Below are positions 49,048 through 58,321 of a stretch of 64,000 nt of DNA, in pieces (position 1 is the stretch's first letter; each line of letters begins with the position of its first letter). This DNA comes from Aequorivita sp. UBA3180 (GTDB lineage Bacteria; Bacteroidota; Bacteroidia; Flavobacteriales; Flavobacteriaceae), in contig DEXQ01000007.1 of NCBI GenBank assembly GCA_002364215.1, positions 263,260 through 327,259 on the forward strand. Reading direction: 5' to 3'. The translations under genes and the position numbers were made by a program. The notes beneath the pieces are model-generated. The model made no database searches and was not told the origin of the DNA. It worked only from the letters and a program-made list of their open reading frames with translations.

Positions 49048-51501
49048 TTAATCAATAATGTAAAAAACTACACTGTTGTTATCTCCTTTAACAACTAGGT
49101 TTTTTGGATTGGCTTCACCCATTGAAGCGGCTGATATGCCATAAACAGGAAAACCATTGAGAAGCGCAGCATTTTTATCAAAAACGTAGACCTTTTTTTC
49201 CTGTGTTTCTGTAATGGTAATATAGCTGTTTCGGTTTATTGAAAAAATTTGGGGCTTGGTGTAAAGTCCCAGGGGCAATTCAGCAAGTTTCCCATTAATC
49301 CGCAAAAGGTTGTCATCCAATGTTACTTTTGTATTTCCCAGTATGGCAAACCAATAGTTATTGCCCACATCCAGTTTTTGGGAAGAAATCTTTCCGTCCT
49401 GCGAAATGCGCTCTTTGGTGTTTTCCTTTGTTATCACCACAAAGGTATTGTCTTCTTCCGCAACGGGAATTTCAGAAAAATTGAAATTCTTTGAAACCGA
49501 AACCCTCGATTTCCCAACACGACTTAAAATATTCAGCTTACCGTTTTCTTCCGCAACAATTATATAATCTTTATTACCCATGCGTATATGTACGGGCGAT
49601 TGCGCTATGTTGTCTTTTGCTTTGTTAAAGCCAAAGCCTTTTACGGTTTTCCCGGTTTTGTCATACATTAAAACTTCCTTACCCTGTACAACCACAAATC
49701 GGTAGTTTCGGTTGTTGTCGTAATCAAAAACAGAAAGTGGCTGTGTTACTTTGTCTTTAAATTTTATTGGAAATCCTTTCGCATCCTTCCCATTTCGGTC
49801 CAAAATATAAAATGCATCATTCGTTGCAAACGCAATTTGCTTGTTGCCACGTCCGGCAATTTCAACAGTTTCAATTTTCCCCAAAATGGGAGAACCTAAT
49901 TTTTTTGACCAAAGAATTTTTCCGCTTCCCGAAATAAAATAAAGTTTATTGGCAATGTCCTGAACTGCAACATTACTACTTCCATTGTTGCTTTCTATCA
50001 ATTGAGGGTTATTTAAAAGTGCGGATTCCAGGCTTAAATTGAATTTTTCCGAAACCTTGCCCGATATACTTTTTGCTGTGGCGCCCGCCTCTTTGCAGCT
50101 CAGTGTTACGTGCGCAAAATTTCTATCAAAACTAAACTGAAGCGCTGCCAGCGGAAATTCTTCAAAAGAAATATTTTTGATTTCCGCACTGCTTTTTGAA
50201 TTGAAAAATCCTGAAATGGCCTCTGAAAATTCGCCCTGCATTTTCAAGATTAATAACGAAGACGCCGTGCTCAAATCTTTCGCGGTATTTTCAAAATAGG
50301 AAGTATTTTTCAGCGTATTATTGTTTTGAAACGCACTGATAAGTTGTTCGGCGGTGCTTTCGGTTTCGGTAAATACGAAGAAATTATCAAGCTGAAAAAT
50401 ATAGTTTGCCGTTCCGGAATTTATAAAAGGCGAAAAAGTTTGCTCAAACAATTGCGGCTCGCCAAAACTGCTTATTTCAATTTCCCGAAAAATACTTTTG
50501 GAAGTTACAAAGCGCGCCAACGCATCGTTCGTCAACGCGGCATCAATGCTTTTTATAAAAATTGCGGTCTCGGTTTTAAGCTGAATACTTCCCACTTCGC
50601 TCACCGAACCAAAAATCCCGGTAGTTTTTACGGTTTCCTTTTCACCTCTAAAATTTCGTAATTTCTTTTGAAAAGTTTCGGCATCGTTAAATGTAAAGCT
50701 CACCGCGCCCAAAGCATCTGTTGGTATTAATGCTGAAACATCGTTCTGCTGCGGCACTTGGCCTTCAAAAGCGTTCAGGAATTGTGGAATGCTGTCAGTA
50801 GCGAGTGTTATTCCGGTGGCAGTAAAAGATTCGGGCGCTATCGCCACGTCAAGCGCACTCCACGAAGTGAAATCTACTTTTGTGGAGTCGTTTAGTACAA
50901 TTTTGTTTCCGCGCAACAAAGCAGTAACGCCGTTTGAGGAAGGTAGGTTAAACACTTTTTTAAAGGTTTCGTCCCGTTCGGTTTTTCCTTTCAAAATATC
51001 CTGTAAAATTTGCTGCGAAGTGGTAAGGACAAAAACACTATCAATAATTGCAGAATAGGCTATTTCCTTATCAATTGTGATGCGTTGAAACGACTGCTCG
51101 TCTAGTTGCAGGGTTTCAATGGTTTTATTTTTTAGCGAATCTGGTTGAAAAAGATTTTTCGTTTGTTTTGAAATAAAAGTATATGCCGAAAGGGAATCAT
51201 TCACTTGATTGATACATAAAAGACTTTGCGAAGATGGATGTAGATTTTTCAGCAAAGCTTTCTTTTCAGTAAAAAAGGAATAAGGCGCAGTTTTATCAAA
51301 TTTGGAAAGTAGGGAATTGGCCTCCATATCTGCCTGTAAGGTTTCAAAATTTGAAATTTTAAAAACCACCAAGGCATCTTCAGGAACAAAATCCATTAAA
51401 GTGCCTGTTTTTGGAGGTGTATTGTCACAACTTCCAAAAACTCCCAAAAGCATTGGAACAAAAAGTAAAAACGCTAAAAGTTTACCCAGAAATTTTCCCA
51501 T
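49048..51501 (-). CDS. Large lipoprotein (DUF3352-like N-terminal part, beta-propeller-like C-terminal part)
   Basis: 817 residues. Lipobox VFGSC (about Cys25). About residues 30-500 resemble DUF3352 solute-binding-like lipoproteins (DFVPEDALVVFKISNFETLQ, SVFVLTTSQQILQDIL); the last 300 show strand repeats as in a beta-propeller (KLYFISGSGKILWSKKLGS, KQIAFATNDAFYILDRNG, YIIVAEENGKLNILSRVG, VYVFDKNAALLNGFP). No enzyme motif. Precedes the regulator on the same strand and lies 105 bases downstream of rnhB, an order I recall from other flavobacteria. Role unknown. Confidence 0.7.
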   Translation of the reverse strand: MGKFLGKLLAFLLFVPMLLGVFGSCDNTPPKTGTLMDFVPEDALVVFKISNFETLQADMEANSLLSKFDKTAPYSFFTEKKALLKNLHPSSQSLLCINQVNDSLSAYTFISKQTKNLFQPDSLKNKTIETLQLDEQSFQRITIDKEIAYSAIIDSVFVLTTSQQILQDILKGKTERDETFKKVFNLPSSNGVTALLRGNKIVLNDSTKVDFTSWSALDVAIAPESFTATGITLATDSIPQFLNAFEGQVPQQNDVSALIPTDALGAVSFTFNDAETFQKKLRNFRGEKETVKTTGIFGSVSEVGSIQLKTETAIFIKSIDAALTNDALARFVTSKSIFREIEISSFGEPQLFEQTFSPFINSGTANYIFQLDNFFVFTETESTAEQLISAFQNNNTLKNTSYFENTAKDLSTASSLLILKMQGEFSEAISGFFNSKSSAEIKNISFEEFPLAALQFSFDRNFAHVTLSCKEAGATAKSISGKVSEKFNLSLESALLNNPQLIESNNGSSNVAVQDIANKLYFISGSGKILWSKKLGSPILGKIETVEIAGRGNKQIAFATNDAFYILDRNGKDAKGFPIKFKDKVTQPLSVFDYDNNRNYRFVVVQGKEVLMYDKTGKTVKGFGFNKAKDNIAQSPVHIRMGNKDYIIVAEENGKLNILSRVGKSRVSVSKNFNFSEIPVAEEDNTFVVITKENTKERISQDGKISSQKLDVGNNYWFAILGNTKVTLDDNLLRINGKLAELPLGLYTKPQIFSINRNSYITITETQEKKVYVFDKNAALLNGFPVYGISAASMGEANPKNLVVKGDNNSVVFYIID

Positions 51502-51606
51502 AACACAAAAGTAGCAAGGAAATGTGATGGTTTTGAGTATACTTGAAATAGTTTATTGACGGGTTTTCAACAGTCCAAACCATCTTCGGCAGCTGCTGAG
51601 CGTGGC

Positions 51607-52206
51607 TTATAAATTGAGTTCCAGTTGTGTTGGCAAAAGTTTAAAGCTTTTTCTGTGAAAAACAGTACTTCCATGAGCGCAAATGGCTTCCCGATGTTCT
51701 TTGGTAGGGTAGCCTTTATTTTGTTTCCAATTATAGTGTGGAAATTTTTCGTGAAGTACTGCCATATATTCGTCCCGATATGTTTTTGCCAAAATGGAGG
51801 CAGCGGCAATGTGCAGAAATTTTCCGTCTCCCTTTACCACACATTCAAACGGAATTTTCTGAAAAGGTTTAAAACGGTTCCCGTCAACGGCAATAAACTC
51901 GGGAGGGCAGGAGAGTCCGTTAATGGCGCGGTGCATTCCTAAAATGGAAGCGTTTAGAATGTTTATTTTGTCAATCTCGTCCATCATCACGTGAACCACA
52001 TTGAAACAGATGGCTTCGCGCTCGATAATAGCTTTAAGTTCCAGTCGTTTTTTTTCGGAAAGTTGCTTGCTGTCGTTCAAAAATGGATGCTTAAAATCAT
52101 CTGGAAGAATTATTGCGGCGGCGGTAACGGGCCCTGCCAAACAGCCTCGTCCTGCTTCATCGGTGCCGCATTCCAGAAGATTATGATTGATTTTAAGTTT
52201 TAGCAT
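51607..52206 (-). CDS. rnhB: Ribonuclease HII
   Basis: 199 residues from the ATG at 52206 (a TTG lies 9 bases upstream). It nicks RNA-DNA hybrids at single ribonucleotides. Catalytic residues are D16 and E17 in GTDEAGRGCLAGPVTAAA, the central Asp in AVDGNRF and the Asp in AKTYRDEYM; the KGYPTKEHREAICAHG motif near the end is conserved. Divergent from the Porin_10 gene, with 200 bases of degenerate CCAAATT/TTTGGAA sequence between. Confidence 0.95.
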   Translation of the reverse strand: MLKLKINHNLLECGTDEAGRGCLAGPVTAAAIILPDDFKHPFLNDSKQLSEKKRLELKAIIEREAICFNVVHVMMDEIDKINILNASILGMHRAINGLSCPPEFIAVDGNRFKPFQKIPFECVVKGDGKFLHIAAASILAKTYRDEYMAVLHEKFPHYNWKQNKGYPTKEHREAICAHGSTVFHRKSFKLLPTQLELNL

Positions 52207-52271
52207 ATTATTCAAAATTCTTAAAAATTAAAGCAACCGTCAAATAAAGAAGCGCCAAATCTCAAAAAAAA

Positions 52272-52334
52272 CAAATTCCAAATGAAAATCAAATCCCATA
52301 TTCCTAAAGGCTAAAATTTGAAATTTGGAATTTG
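52272..52334. repeat. Inverted CCAAATT-type repeat between rnhB and the porin gene
   Basis: CAAATTCCAAAT (52272-52283) and ATTTGGAATTTG (52323-52334) are exact 12-bp complements around 39 bases. Further TTTGGAATTT units follow to 52356. Same family of degenerate units as at 21873 and 58213. Confidence 0.6.
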
Positions 52335-52407
52335 GAGTTTGAAATTTGGAATTTAACCAATAGTTGGAACATATTTTTCGTTATTTTGCCCAATAGAAAC
52401 ACACTAG

Positions 52408-54291
52408 ATGAAAAAATTGTTTTTGCTCTTCTTTTTGGTTTGTGCCCCGGCAACTGTGTTTTCGCAAACTCCAAATGCAACAAAAGAAAAACCGCCTATT
52501 GATTATTATAAAATCATTTCAACGGCGCGCGATACAACATTCGTAGATACTACGCTCTCAATCAAGAAAAAATATAAGTTTAATTATTTGAGAAGGGACA
52601 ATTTTGAACTGCTACAATTTTCAAACGTGGGGCAGACATATAATTCACTTGCCTATTCTTTTGACAGGTTGAATTTGAAACCGCTTTTTGTGGCTCAGTC
52701 GCATCATTTCAATTATAAGGAAATTGAAGATGTAAATTATTTTAATGTGCCCACGCCATTAACGGAACTCTACTTTAAAACTGCCTACGAGCAGGGGCAG
52801 CAGCTAGATGCTTTTTTTACGGTAAATACTTCGCCACAGTTCAATTTTTCAATTGGCTATAAAGGGGTTCGGTCATTGGGGAAATACCAACATATTTTAA
52901 CGAGTACCGGAAATTTTCTTTTTACTGCAAATTACCACACCAAAAGTAAACGCTATGTTGCACGTGCCCACGTAGCCGCACAGGATATTTTGAATGAGGA
53001 AAATGGCGGGTTGACCGATAATTCCTTGCAGCTTTTTATTAATGACGATCCCGAATTTCGCGACCGTGGAAGATTGGACGTGAAATTTGAGAATGCGGAA
53101 AACAAACTTGAAGGGCTTCGTTTTTATGGAGATCATTATTACGAATTGTTGAGCCAGCGCGACAGTACGGGCTATTCGGTATTGACAATTGGGAACGTGT
53201 TGAGCTATGAGGACAAATTTTTTCGATACAACCAAACCGCGTCATTTGCGGAATTTGGTCCTTCGTACGAGACCGCAGATTTATATACGAAAACGAAACT
53301 TGAAGATTTCAACGTAAAGGCGTATGCTGACTTCAACAACTCACTTATCGGAAAAATTAACGCTTGGGCGGGCTATAACGATTTCAATTATGGGTACAAT
53401 TCAGTATTGATTTTAGACGAACAGCGTATCCCCAACAGGATTAAAGGAAATATTATTGAAGCTGGTGCTGGTTATGAGAAAGAGTATAGAGGGATTAAAC
53501 TTTCAGGAAAAGGAGCGATAAATGTTGCCGGAGATTTTGACGGAAACTATCTGCAAGGAGCCGCTTCGTTTGATTTAAATGAAGATTATAATGCGGAAGC
53601 TTCCATAACCGTACATTCGGTGGCGCCCAATTTCAACTTTTTGCTGTACCAAAGTGATTACCAAAATTACAATTGGAAGACCGAGCTGAATAATGTAAAA
53701 ACCCAGGAACTGAAATTTCAAATAAACACCAAAAAATTTGGAAATGCGTCTGTAAGCTATACGGGAATTGACGATTACGCCTACTTCGGAATCAAGGAAA
53801 ATGACAGCACACCTTCACCATTGCAGGCTTCGGAACGGGTAGATTATTTAAAGATAACGGCTGAAAAGGACTTTAAATTTGGGCACTTCGGATTGGAAAA
53901 TACCGTAATGTACCAGCAAGTTTTAAGTGGTGAAACGGTTTTTAACGTGCCGCAAATTATTACTAGAAACACACTTTATTTTGAGGATCATTGGTTTAAA
54001 CGCGCTTTGTTTTTGCAGACTGGGGTGGGTTTTAAATATTTCACCAAATACAACATGAATGCTTACGACCCTGTGCTCGCAGAGTTTTATGTACAGAACG
54101 AGCAGGAATTGGGCGGTTTTCCGTTAGTAGATATTTTTTTTAATGCGAAAATACGGCAGACGCGTATTTACTTTATTTATGAAAACTTCACTTCCATCTT
54201 TGGCGGGAAAAGTGAATATTTTGCCGCACCGGGTTATCCTTATCGTGATAATGTGCTACGGTTTGGATTGGTTTGGAATTTCTTCTTATAA
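52408..54291 (+). CDS. Putative porin (Porin_10 family)
   Basis: 627 residues. Signal peptide (TVFSQ), then a start typical of Bacteroidetes Porin_10 proteins (PPIDYYKIISTARDTTFVDTTLSIKKKYKFNYLRRDNFELL read in pieces, FSNVGQTYNSL, SHHFNYKEIEDVNYFNVPTPLTELYFK) and many amphipathic strands ending in the aromatic C-terminal LRFGLVWNFFL. An outer-membrane beta-barrel for small-solute diffusion. Length fits the family. Confidence 0.88.
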   Translation: MKKLFLLFFLVCAPATVFSQTPNATKEKPPIDYYKIISTARDTTFVDTTLSIKKKYKFNYLRRDNFELLQFSNVGQTYNSLAYSFDRLNLKPLFVAQSHHFNYKEIEDVNYFNVPTPLTELYFKTAYEQGQQLDAFFTVNTSPQFNFSIGYKGVRSLGKYQHILTSTGNFLFTANYHTKSKRYVARAHVAAQDILNEENGGLTDNSLQLFINDDPEFRDRGRLDVKFENAENKLEGLRFYGDHYYELLSQRDSTGYSVLTIGNVLSYEDKFFRYNQTASFAEFGPSYETADLYTKTKLEDFNVKAYADFNNSLIGKINAWAGYNDFNYGYNSVLILDEQRIPNRIKGNIIEAGAGYEKEYRGIKLSGKGAINVAGDFDGNYLQGAASFDLNEDYNAEASITVHSVAPNFNFLLYQSDYQNYNWKTELNNVKTQELKFQINTKKFGNASVSYTGIDDYAYFGIKENDSTPSPLQASERVDYLKITAEKDFKFGHFGLENTVMYQQVLSGETVFNVPQIITRNTLYFEDHWFKRALFLQTGVGFKYFTKYNMNAYDPVLAEFYVQNEQELGGFPLVDIFFNAKIRQTRIYFIYENFTSIFGGKSEYFAAPGYPYRDNVLRFGLVWNFFL

Positions 54292-54327
54292 AAAAACCTA
54301 TTATTGGAATGTTTTGATTTTTGAAAA

Positions 54328-56763
54328 TTATTTTTTAACTAATTTCTTGATTATAACCTCCGCATTAAAAGTTTTTAATTTTACGAAATAAATCCCTTCG
54401 TTTAATTTTTCTATGTTGACTCTATTGATTCCTTCAACATTGCTTTCTTCTAAAATCAATTGGCCTAATTGGTTGTAAAAAACTACAGATGAAATAATTT
54501 CTTTTGATTGTATATTAATTATTCCATTTGTGGGATTGGGATAGATTGAAATATCCTTAAAAATATTTTCTTCTATTTTAAGAGGTCCAGTGTTTTCAAA
54601 CCAAGCAATTTTGTCGTCACCTTCCGCAGATATTAGTATGTCCATATCTCCATCATTATTTATATCCCCAATGTTAATAGAAGTCAAAGTATTAATAGTT
54701 GAAATTGTATTTTCGGGGCCAAAATTTCCTTGTCCATCTGTATTTTCCCGCCAAAATAAGAGTTGGTTATTATATGATGGGTCTCCAGAGATAATATCTT
54801 CATCACCATCATTATCTATATCTGAAAATACTATTGATAAATAAAAGTTATCATAAAGATCTATGGGCTGAGGTTGACTAAAATTTCCAAAGCCATCTAA
54901 GTTTATATACCATGCTAAATGCATCCAGTTAGAAGCAATAAAATCTATGTCGCCATCTCCCTCTTTATCGGCTGGATAAATTCTATAATCATACCAAGTA
55001 TTACCCAAGTTGTGTTCAATAAAACTTCCAGATCCATTTTCGTTCTCATACCAAGTCAAAGTGCCATTAGATCGAACAATTCCAATAATATCCATGTCGC
55101 CATCTCCATCCAGATCGGCAGGCTGGGCAAAGTTACCGAGACCATTTCCATTTTCAAGAGTATGCTCAGGTCCAAAAGTTCCAGCACCGTCTACATTTTC
55201 ATACCAGGCTAATTTTGAGGAATAAAATTCCGAAGAAACTAGTAGGTCCAAATCTGCATCTCCATCTAAGTCTATTGCTGAAAGGGAATTTATTCCTGGA
55301 AGATCGGTCGCAATAATTTGTTGAGGATCAAAATTACCTTGACCATCATTGTTTTTAAACCAAGCAAGCTTTCCGGAAGTAAAACTTCCGCCTACAATAT
55401 CTGGATATCCATCTCCATCAATATCTTCAATACATGCTATACTAGCACCATTTACAGTAGTAGAAATAACCTGCTGCATTCCGAAAGTGCCATTTCCATC
55501 AAGATTTTTATACCAAGCTATTTTGCTATCGTTTTGTGAGGTTGAGATTATGTCTAAATCTCCATCAGCATCAATATCGGCAGAACTTGCATAATAAGCC
55601 CCATTTGCGCCTTGAGAATCAGATACCAATAGCTGGGTTCCAAAGTTTCCCAATCCATCTAAATTTTTATACCAAGCTATTTTGTCATCGATGAAAGATG
55701 CTGACGTTATATCTAAATCACCGTCTCCATCTAAATCTGTTATAAATACAGACTTTCCAGTATTTACATCTGTTGTAATTGTTGTTTGGGAAAAATTACC
55801 ATTTGCATCATTTTTATACAAAAGAATAGCTTCAGAAGCTGCTACTGCAATATCATTATCGCCATCCCCATCAATATCTGATGTATAAACGGAGGATGCT
55901 CCACTTGTATTTGTTGAAATTATTTGTTGAGCACCAAATAGGCCGTTAAAATTTTCGTACCAAGCAACTATAGAGTCATTAGATGCTGATATTACATCTA
56001 AATCACCATCCCCATCTAAATCAGTTGCATATGCAGAATTTGCGTTGGTTACGTTTAATGTAATCCATTCACGAACAAAATTACCATTCCCTTCATTTTT
56101 GTACCATAAAACAGATGAATAATCTGATACAAGAATGTCATTATCTCCATCTCCATCAATATCGTGAATAGAAACTGATGTAGGTTCATCTGCACCACCA
56201 ATTGGATTTTTTTCGTCAAATAAACCTTGGCCATCCAAATTTTCAAACCAAGATATTTGGTCATAAGAGGTAGCTATAACGTCTCTGTCGTTATCTCCAT
56301 CTAAATCAGCAGCAACTACGGATCTAGTTCTAATTGTATTGCCATAGCTACCTAAAGGGAAAATTTGTTGTGGACCGAAAGTACCTAGTCCATCAATATT
56401 TTCGTACCAGGCTACCTTATTATCATTATATAAGTAAGAGCTTGAAAGAACATCCATATCTCCATCTCCATCTAAATCGGCTGCAAAAACAGAATTTGCC
56501 CCTTCTGCATTGGTAGTAATAACATTTTGAGACCCGAAATTTCCTTGCCCATCCAAATTTTCATACCAAGCTATTTTATTATCCAAAAAAGATGCTGAAA
56601 TTAAATCCTTATCTCCATCTCCATCTATATCAGCTGAATACACACCAGAAGCTCCATTCGTGCCATCGGCATTATCAGTAATAATATTTTCCTGAAATCC
56701 GATTTGCGCATTCGAAACTGTGAATACAAAAATGGAAAACAATACTCCTAACTGTGTTTTCAT
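54328..56763 (-). CDS. FG-GAP/VCBS-repeat secreted protein with T9SS sorting domain
   Basis: 811 residues. Signal peptide (TVSNAQ), then about fourteen imperfect repeats of 45-50 residues with a Ca-binding DxDxDGDxD loop and KIAWYENLDGxGxFG core (for example DGDKDLISASFLDNKIAWYE, DGDMDVLSSS). They should form a beta-propeller with about two 7-blade turns. The C-terminal 75 residues are a T9SS sorting domain (DISIYPNPTNGIINIQ, VFYNQLGQLI, EGIYFVKLKTF, IIKKLVKK). Surface-attached, calcium-dependent adhesion or ligand binding is likely. Convergent with the porin gene. Confidence 0.9.
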   Translation of the reverse strand: MKTQLGVLFSIFVFTVSNAQIGFQENIITDNADGTNGASGVYSADIDGDGDKDLISASFLDNKIAWYENLDGQGNFGSQNVITTNAEGANSVFAADLDGDGDMDVLSSSYLYNDNKVAWYENIDGLGTFGPQQIFPLGSYGNTIRTRSVVAADLDGDNDRDVIATSYDQISWFENLDGQGLFDEKNPIGGADEPTSVSIHDIDGDGDNDILVSDYSSVLWYKNEGNGNFVREWITLNVTNANSAYATDLDGDGDLDVISASNDSIVAWYENFNGLFGAQQIISTNTSGASSVYTSDIDGDGDNDIAVAASEAILLYKNDANGNFSQTTITTDVNTGKSVFITDLDGDGDLDITSASFIDDKIAWYKNLDGLGNFGTQLLVSDSQGANGAYYASSADIDADGDLDIISTSQNDSKIAWYKNLDGNGTFGMQQVISTTVNGASIACIEDIDGDGYPDIVGGSFTSGKLAWFKNNDGQGNFDPQQIIATDLPGINSLSAIDLDGDADLDLLVSSEFYSSKLAWYENVDGAGTFGPEHTLENGNGLGNFAQPADLDGDGDMDIIGIVRSNGTLTWYENENGSGSFIEHNLGNTWYDYRIYPADKEGDGDIDFIASNWMHLAWYINLDGFGNFSQPQPIDLYDNFYLSIVFSDIDNDGDEDIISGDPSYNNQLLFWRENTDGQGNFGPENTISTINTLTSINIGDINNDGDMDILISAEGDDKIAWFENTGPLKIEENIFKDISIYPNPTNGIINIQSKEIISSVVFYNQLGQLILEESNVEGINRVNIEKLNEGIYFVKLKTFNAEVIIKKLVKK

Positions 56764-56840
56764 AAGAGTTGAATTTTAAATTACATGTAAGATAATAATT
56801 TTAGTCGTTGTACTTCAATATTAATATAATAAAATTAAAT

Positions 56841-56860
56841 ACCCGCCACTTTGGACGGGT
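56841..56860 (-). terminator. Probable terminator of the acyl-CoA dehydrogenase gene
   Basis: ACCCGCC / GGACGGGT stem with one mismatch and a 5-nt loop, followed on the minus strand by an AT-rich stretch. It lies about 70 bases after the stop of the gene at 56930. Confidence 0.55.
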
Positions 56861-56875
56861 TTGATGTTTTGTTTG

Positions 56876-56918
56876 ATCGAGTCCTTCGACTTCGCTCAGG
56901 ATAAACTAAAGTCGAGAC
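56876..56918. repeat. CTTCGACTTCGCTCAGG dispersed intergenic repeat
   Basis: The block around CCTTCGACTTCGCTCAGG (56883-56900) with its complement-like AAAGTCGAG at 56908-56916 is of a type I recall from intergenic regions of many flavobacteria. It ends about 14 bases before the acyl-CoA dehydrogenase stop. No coding role. Confidence 0.45.
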
Positions 56919-56929
56919 CTAATTTCTTC

Positions 56930-58072
56930 TTAATCCCTCAAAAGCCCCCTAGAAATTACAATTTTCTGAATTTCTGAAGTTCCTTCGTAAATCTGTGTGA
57001 TTTTCGCATCGCGCATCAATCGCTCTACGTGGTATTCTTTTACAAAACCGTTTCCGCCGTGAACCTGTACCGCTTCTACGGAAACATCCATGGCTACTTG
57101 GCTGGCGTATAGTTTTGCCATCGCACCGCTCATATCATAATTGTTGCCGTTATCCTTGTCCCAAGCTGCTTTCATCACTAAGTGACGTGCAGCTTCAATG
57201 CTAGTGTGCATATCGGCAAGTTTAAAGGCAATGGCTTGATGGTTGCAGATTTCGGTTCCGAATGCTTTACGAACCTTTGAATATTCGCGAGCCAAATCAT
57301 AAGCTCCAGCGGCAATCCCCAAGGCTTGTGCCGCTATACCTATTCTTCCCCCGGAAAGTGTTTTCATCGCAAACTTGAAACCGAAGCCGTCTTCGCCAAT
57401 TCTGTTTTCCTTTGGAACCTTTACATCATTAAAAATAAGAGAATGTGTATCACTTCCACGGATACCAAGCTTGTCTTCCTTTGGGCCAATTTCAAAACCT
57501 TCCCAGCCTTTTTCAACTATAAATGCATTGATGCCCTTATGCTTTTTCTCCTTATCGGTCTGAGCGATTACCAAATAATAATCTGCGGTTCCACCATTGG
57601 TAATCCAGTTTTTGGTACCGTTCAAAATATAATGGTCGCCTTTGTCAATGGCAGTTGTTTTTTGTGATGTTGCATCGCTACCCGCTTCCGGTTCGCTCAA
57701 ACAAAACGCGCCCAGCTTTTCACCCGTTGCCAATTTTGTTAGATATTTTTGCTTTTGATCTTCATTTCCATAGGCTTGAAGGCCATAGCACACCAATGAA
57801 TTGTTTACTGAAACGATTACGGAACACGAAGCGTCAATCTTGCTTAATTCTTCCATAACCAAAACATAACTCACGGTATCCATTCCGCCGCCGCCGTATT
57901 TGGGGTCAACCATCATCCCCAAAAAACCGAGCTCGCCCATTTTCTTCACTTGTTCGGTTGGGAATTTTTGATGATTATCACGTTCTATAACGCCCGGAAG
58001 CAATTCGGTGCGGGCAAAATCGCGAGCGGCGTCGCGAATCATTAACTGTTCTTCGGATAGACTGAAATCCAT
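56930..58072 (-). CDS. Acyl-CoA dehydrogenase
   Basis: 380 residues. A FAD enzyme that oxidises acyl-CoA and hands electrons to ETF. The catalytic base is E363 in QIYEGTSEIQ; FAD contacts are FCLSEPEAGSDATSQKT and WITNGG; SGGRIGIAAQALGIA and HGGNGF are conserved. The short-chain/butyryl branch is the best match, but substrate length cannot be told. ETF subunits are at 20834-22654. Confidence 0.95.
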   Translation of the reverse strand: MDFSLSEEQLMIRDAARDFARTELLPGVIERDNHQKFPTEQVKKMGELGFLGMMVDPKYGGGGMDTVSYVLVMEELSKIDASCSVIVSVNNSLVCYGLQAYGNEDQKQKYLTKLATGEKLGAFCLSEPEAGSDATSQKTTAIDKGDHYILNGTKNWITNGGTADYYLVIAQTDKEKKHKGINAFIVEKGWEGFEIGPKEDKLGIRGSDTHSLIFNDVKVPKENRIGEDGFGFKFAMKTLSGGRIGIAAQALGIAAGAYDLAREYSKVRKAFGTEICNHQAIAFKLADMHTSIEAARHLVMKAAWDKDNGNNYDMSGAMAKLYASQVAMDVSVEAVQVHGGNGFVKEYHVERLMRDAKITQIYEGTSEIQKIVISRGLLRD

Positions 58073-58137
58073 AGGCTTTTTATAAGTAAAAGTTATATTT
58101 TAACAAGAAAGAGCAAAGGTACTTATAAAAAGCAAAT

Positions 58138-58285
58138 TCCAAAAAAGCAAATTCCAAATTCCAAAAAACAAAAAGCACCAAACCCCAAATCCCAAAATCC
58201 AAAAAAACCAGTTTTGGAATTTGGAGCTTGTAATTTGGATTTTCTTTGGAATTTGGAGCTTGTAATTTGGAATTTTTCAAAACAT
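58138..58285. repeat. Degenerate CCAAATT/TTTGGAA repeats with an exact 27-bp direct repeat
   Basis: 58138-58205 is built of CAAATTCCAAA-like units; 58213-58239 and 58245-58271 are an exact 27-bp direct repeat of the complementary kind, TTTGGAATTTGG then AGCTTGTAATTTGGA, 32 bp apart. Together they form a long imperfect hairpin between the acyl-CoA dehydrogenase and anmK start codons. Confidence 0.75.
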
Positions 58286-58321
58286 CATTAGTATCTTTAA
58301 ACTTATAATGTTCCCAAAAAG

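Noticed and set aside
56876..56918. CTTCGACTTCGCTCAGG block as a new regulatory site
   Set aside because: I recall this string as a common dispersed intergenic repeat of flavobacteria; there is nothing special about its position here.
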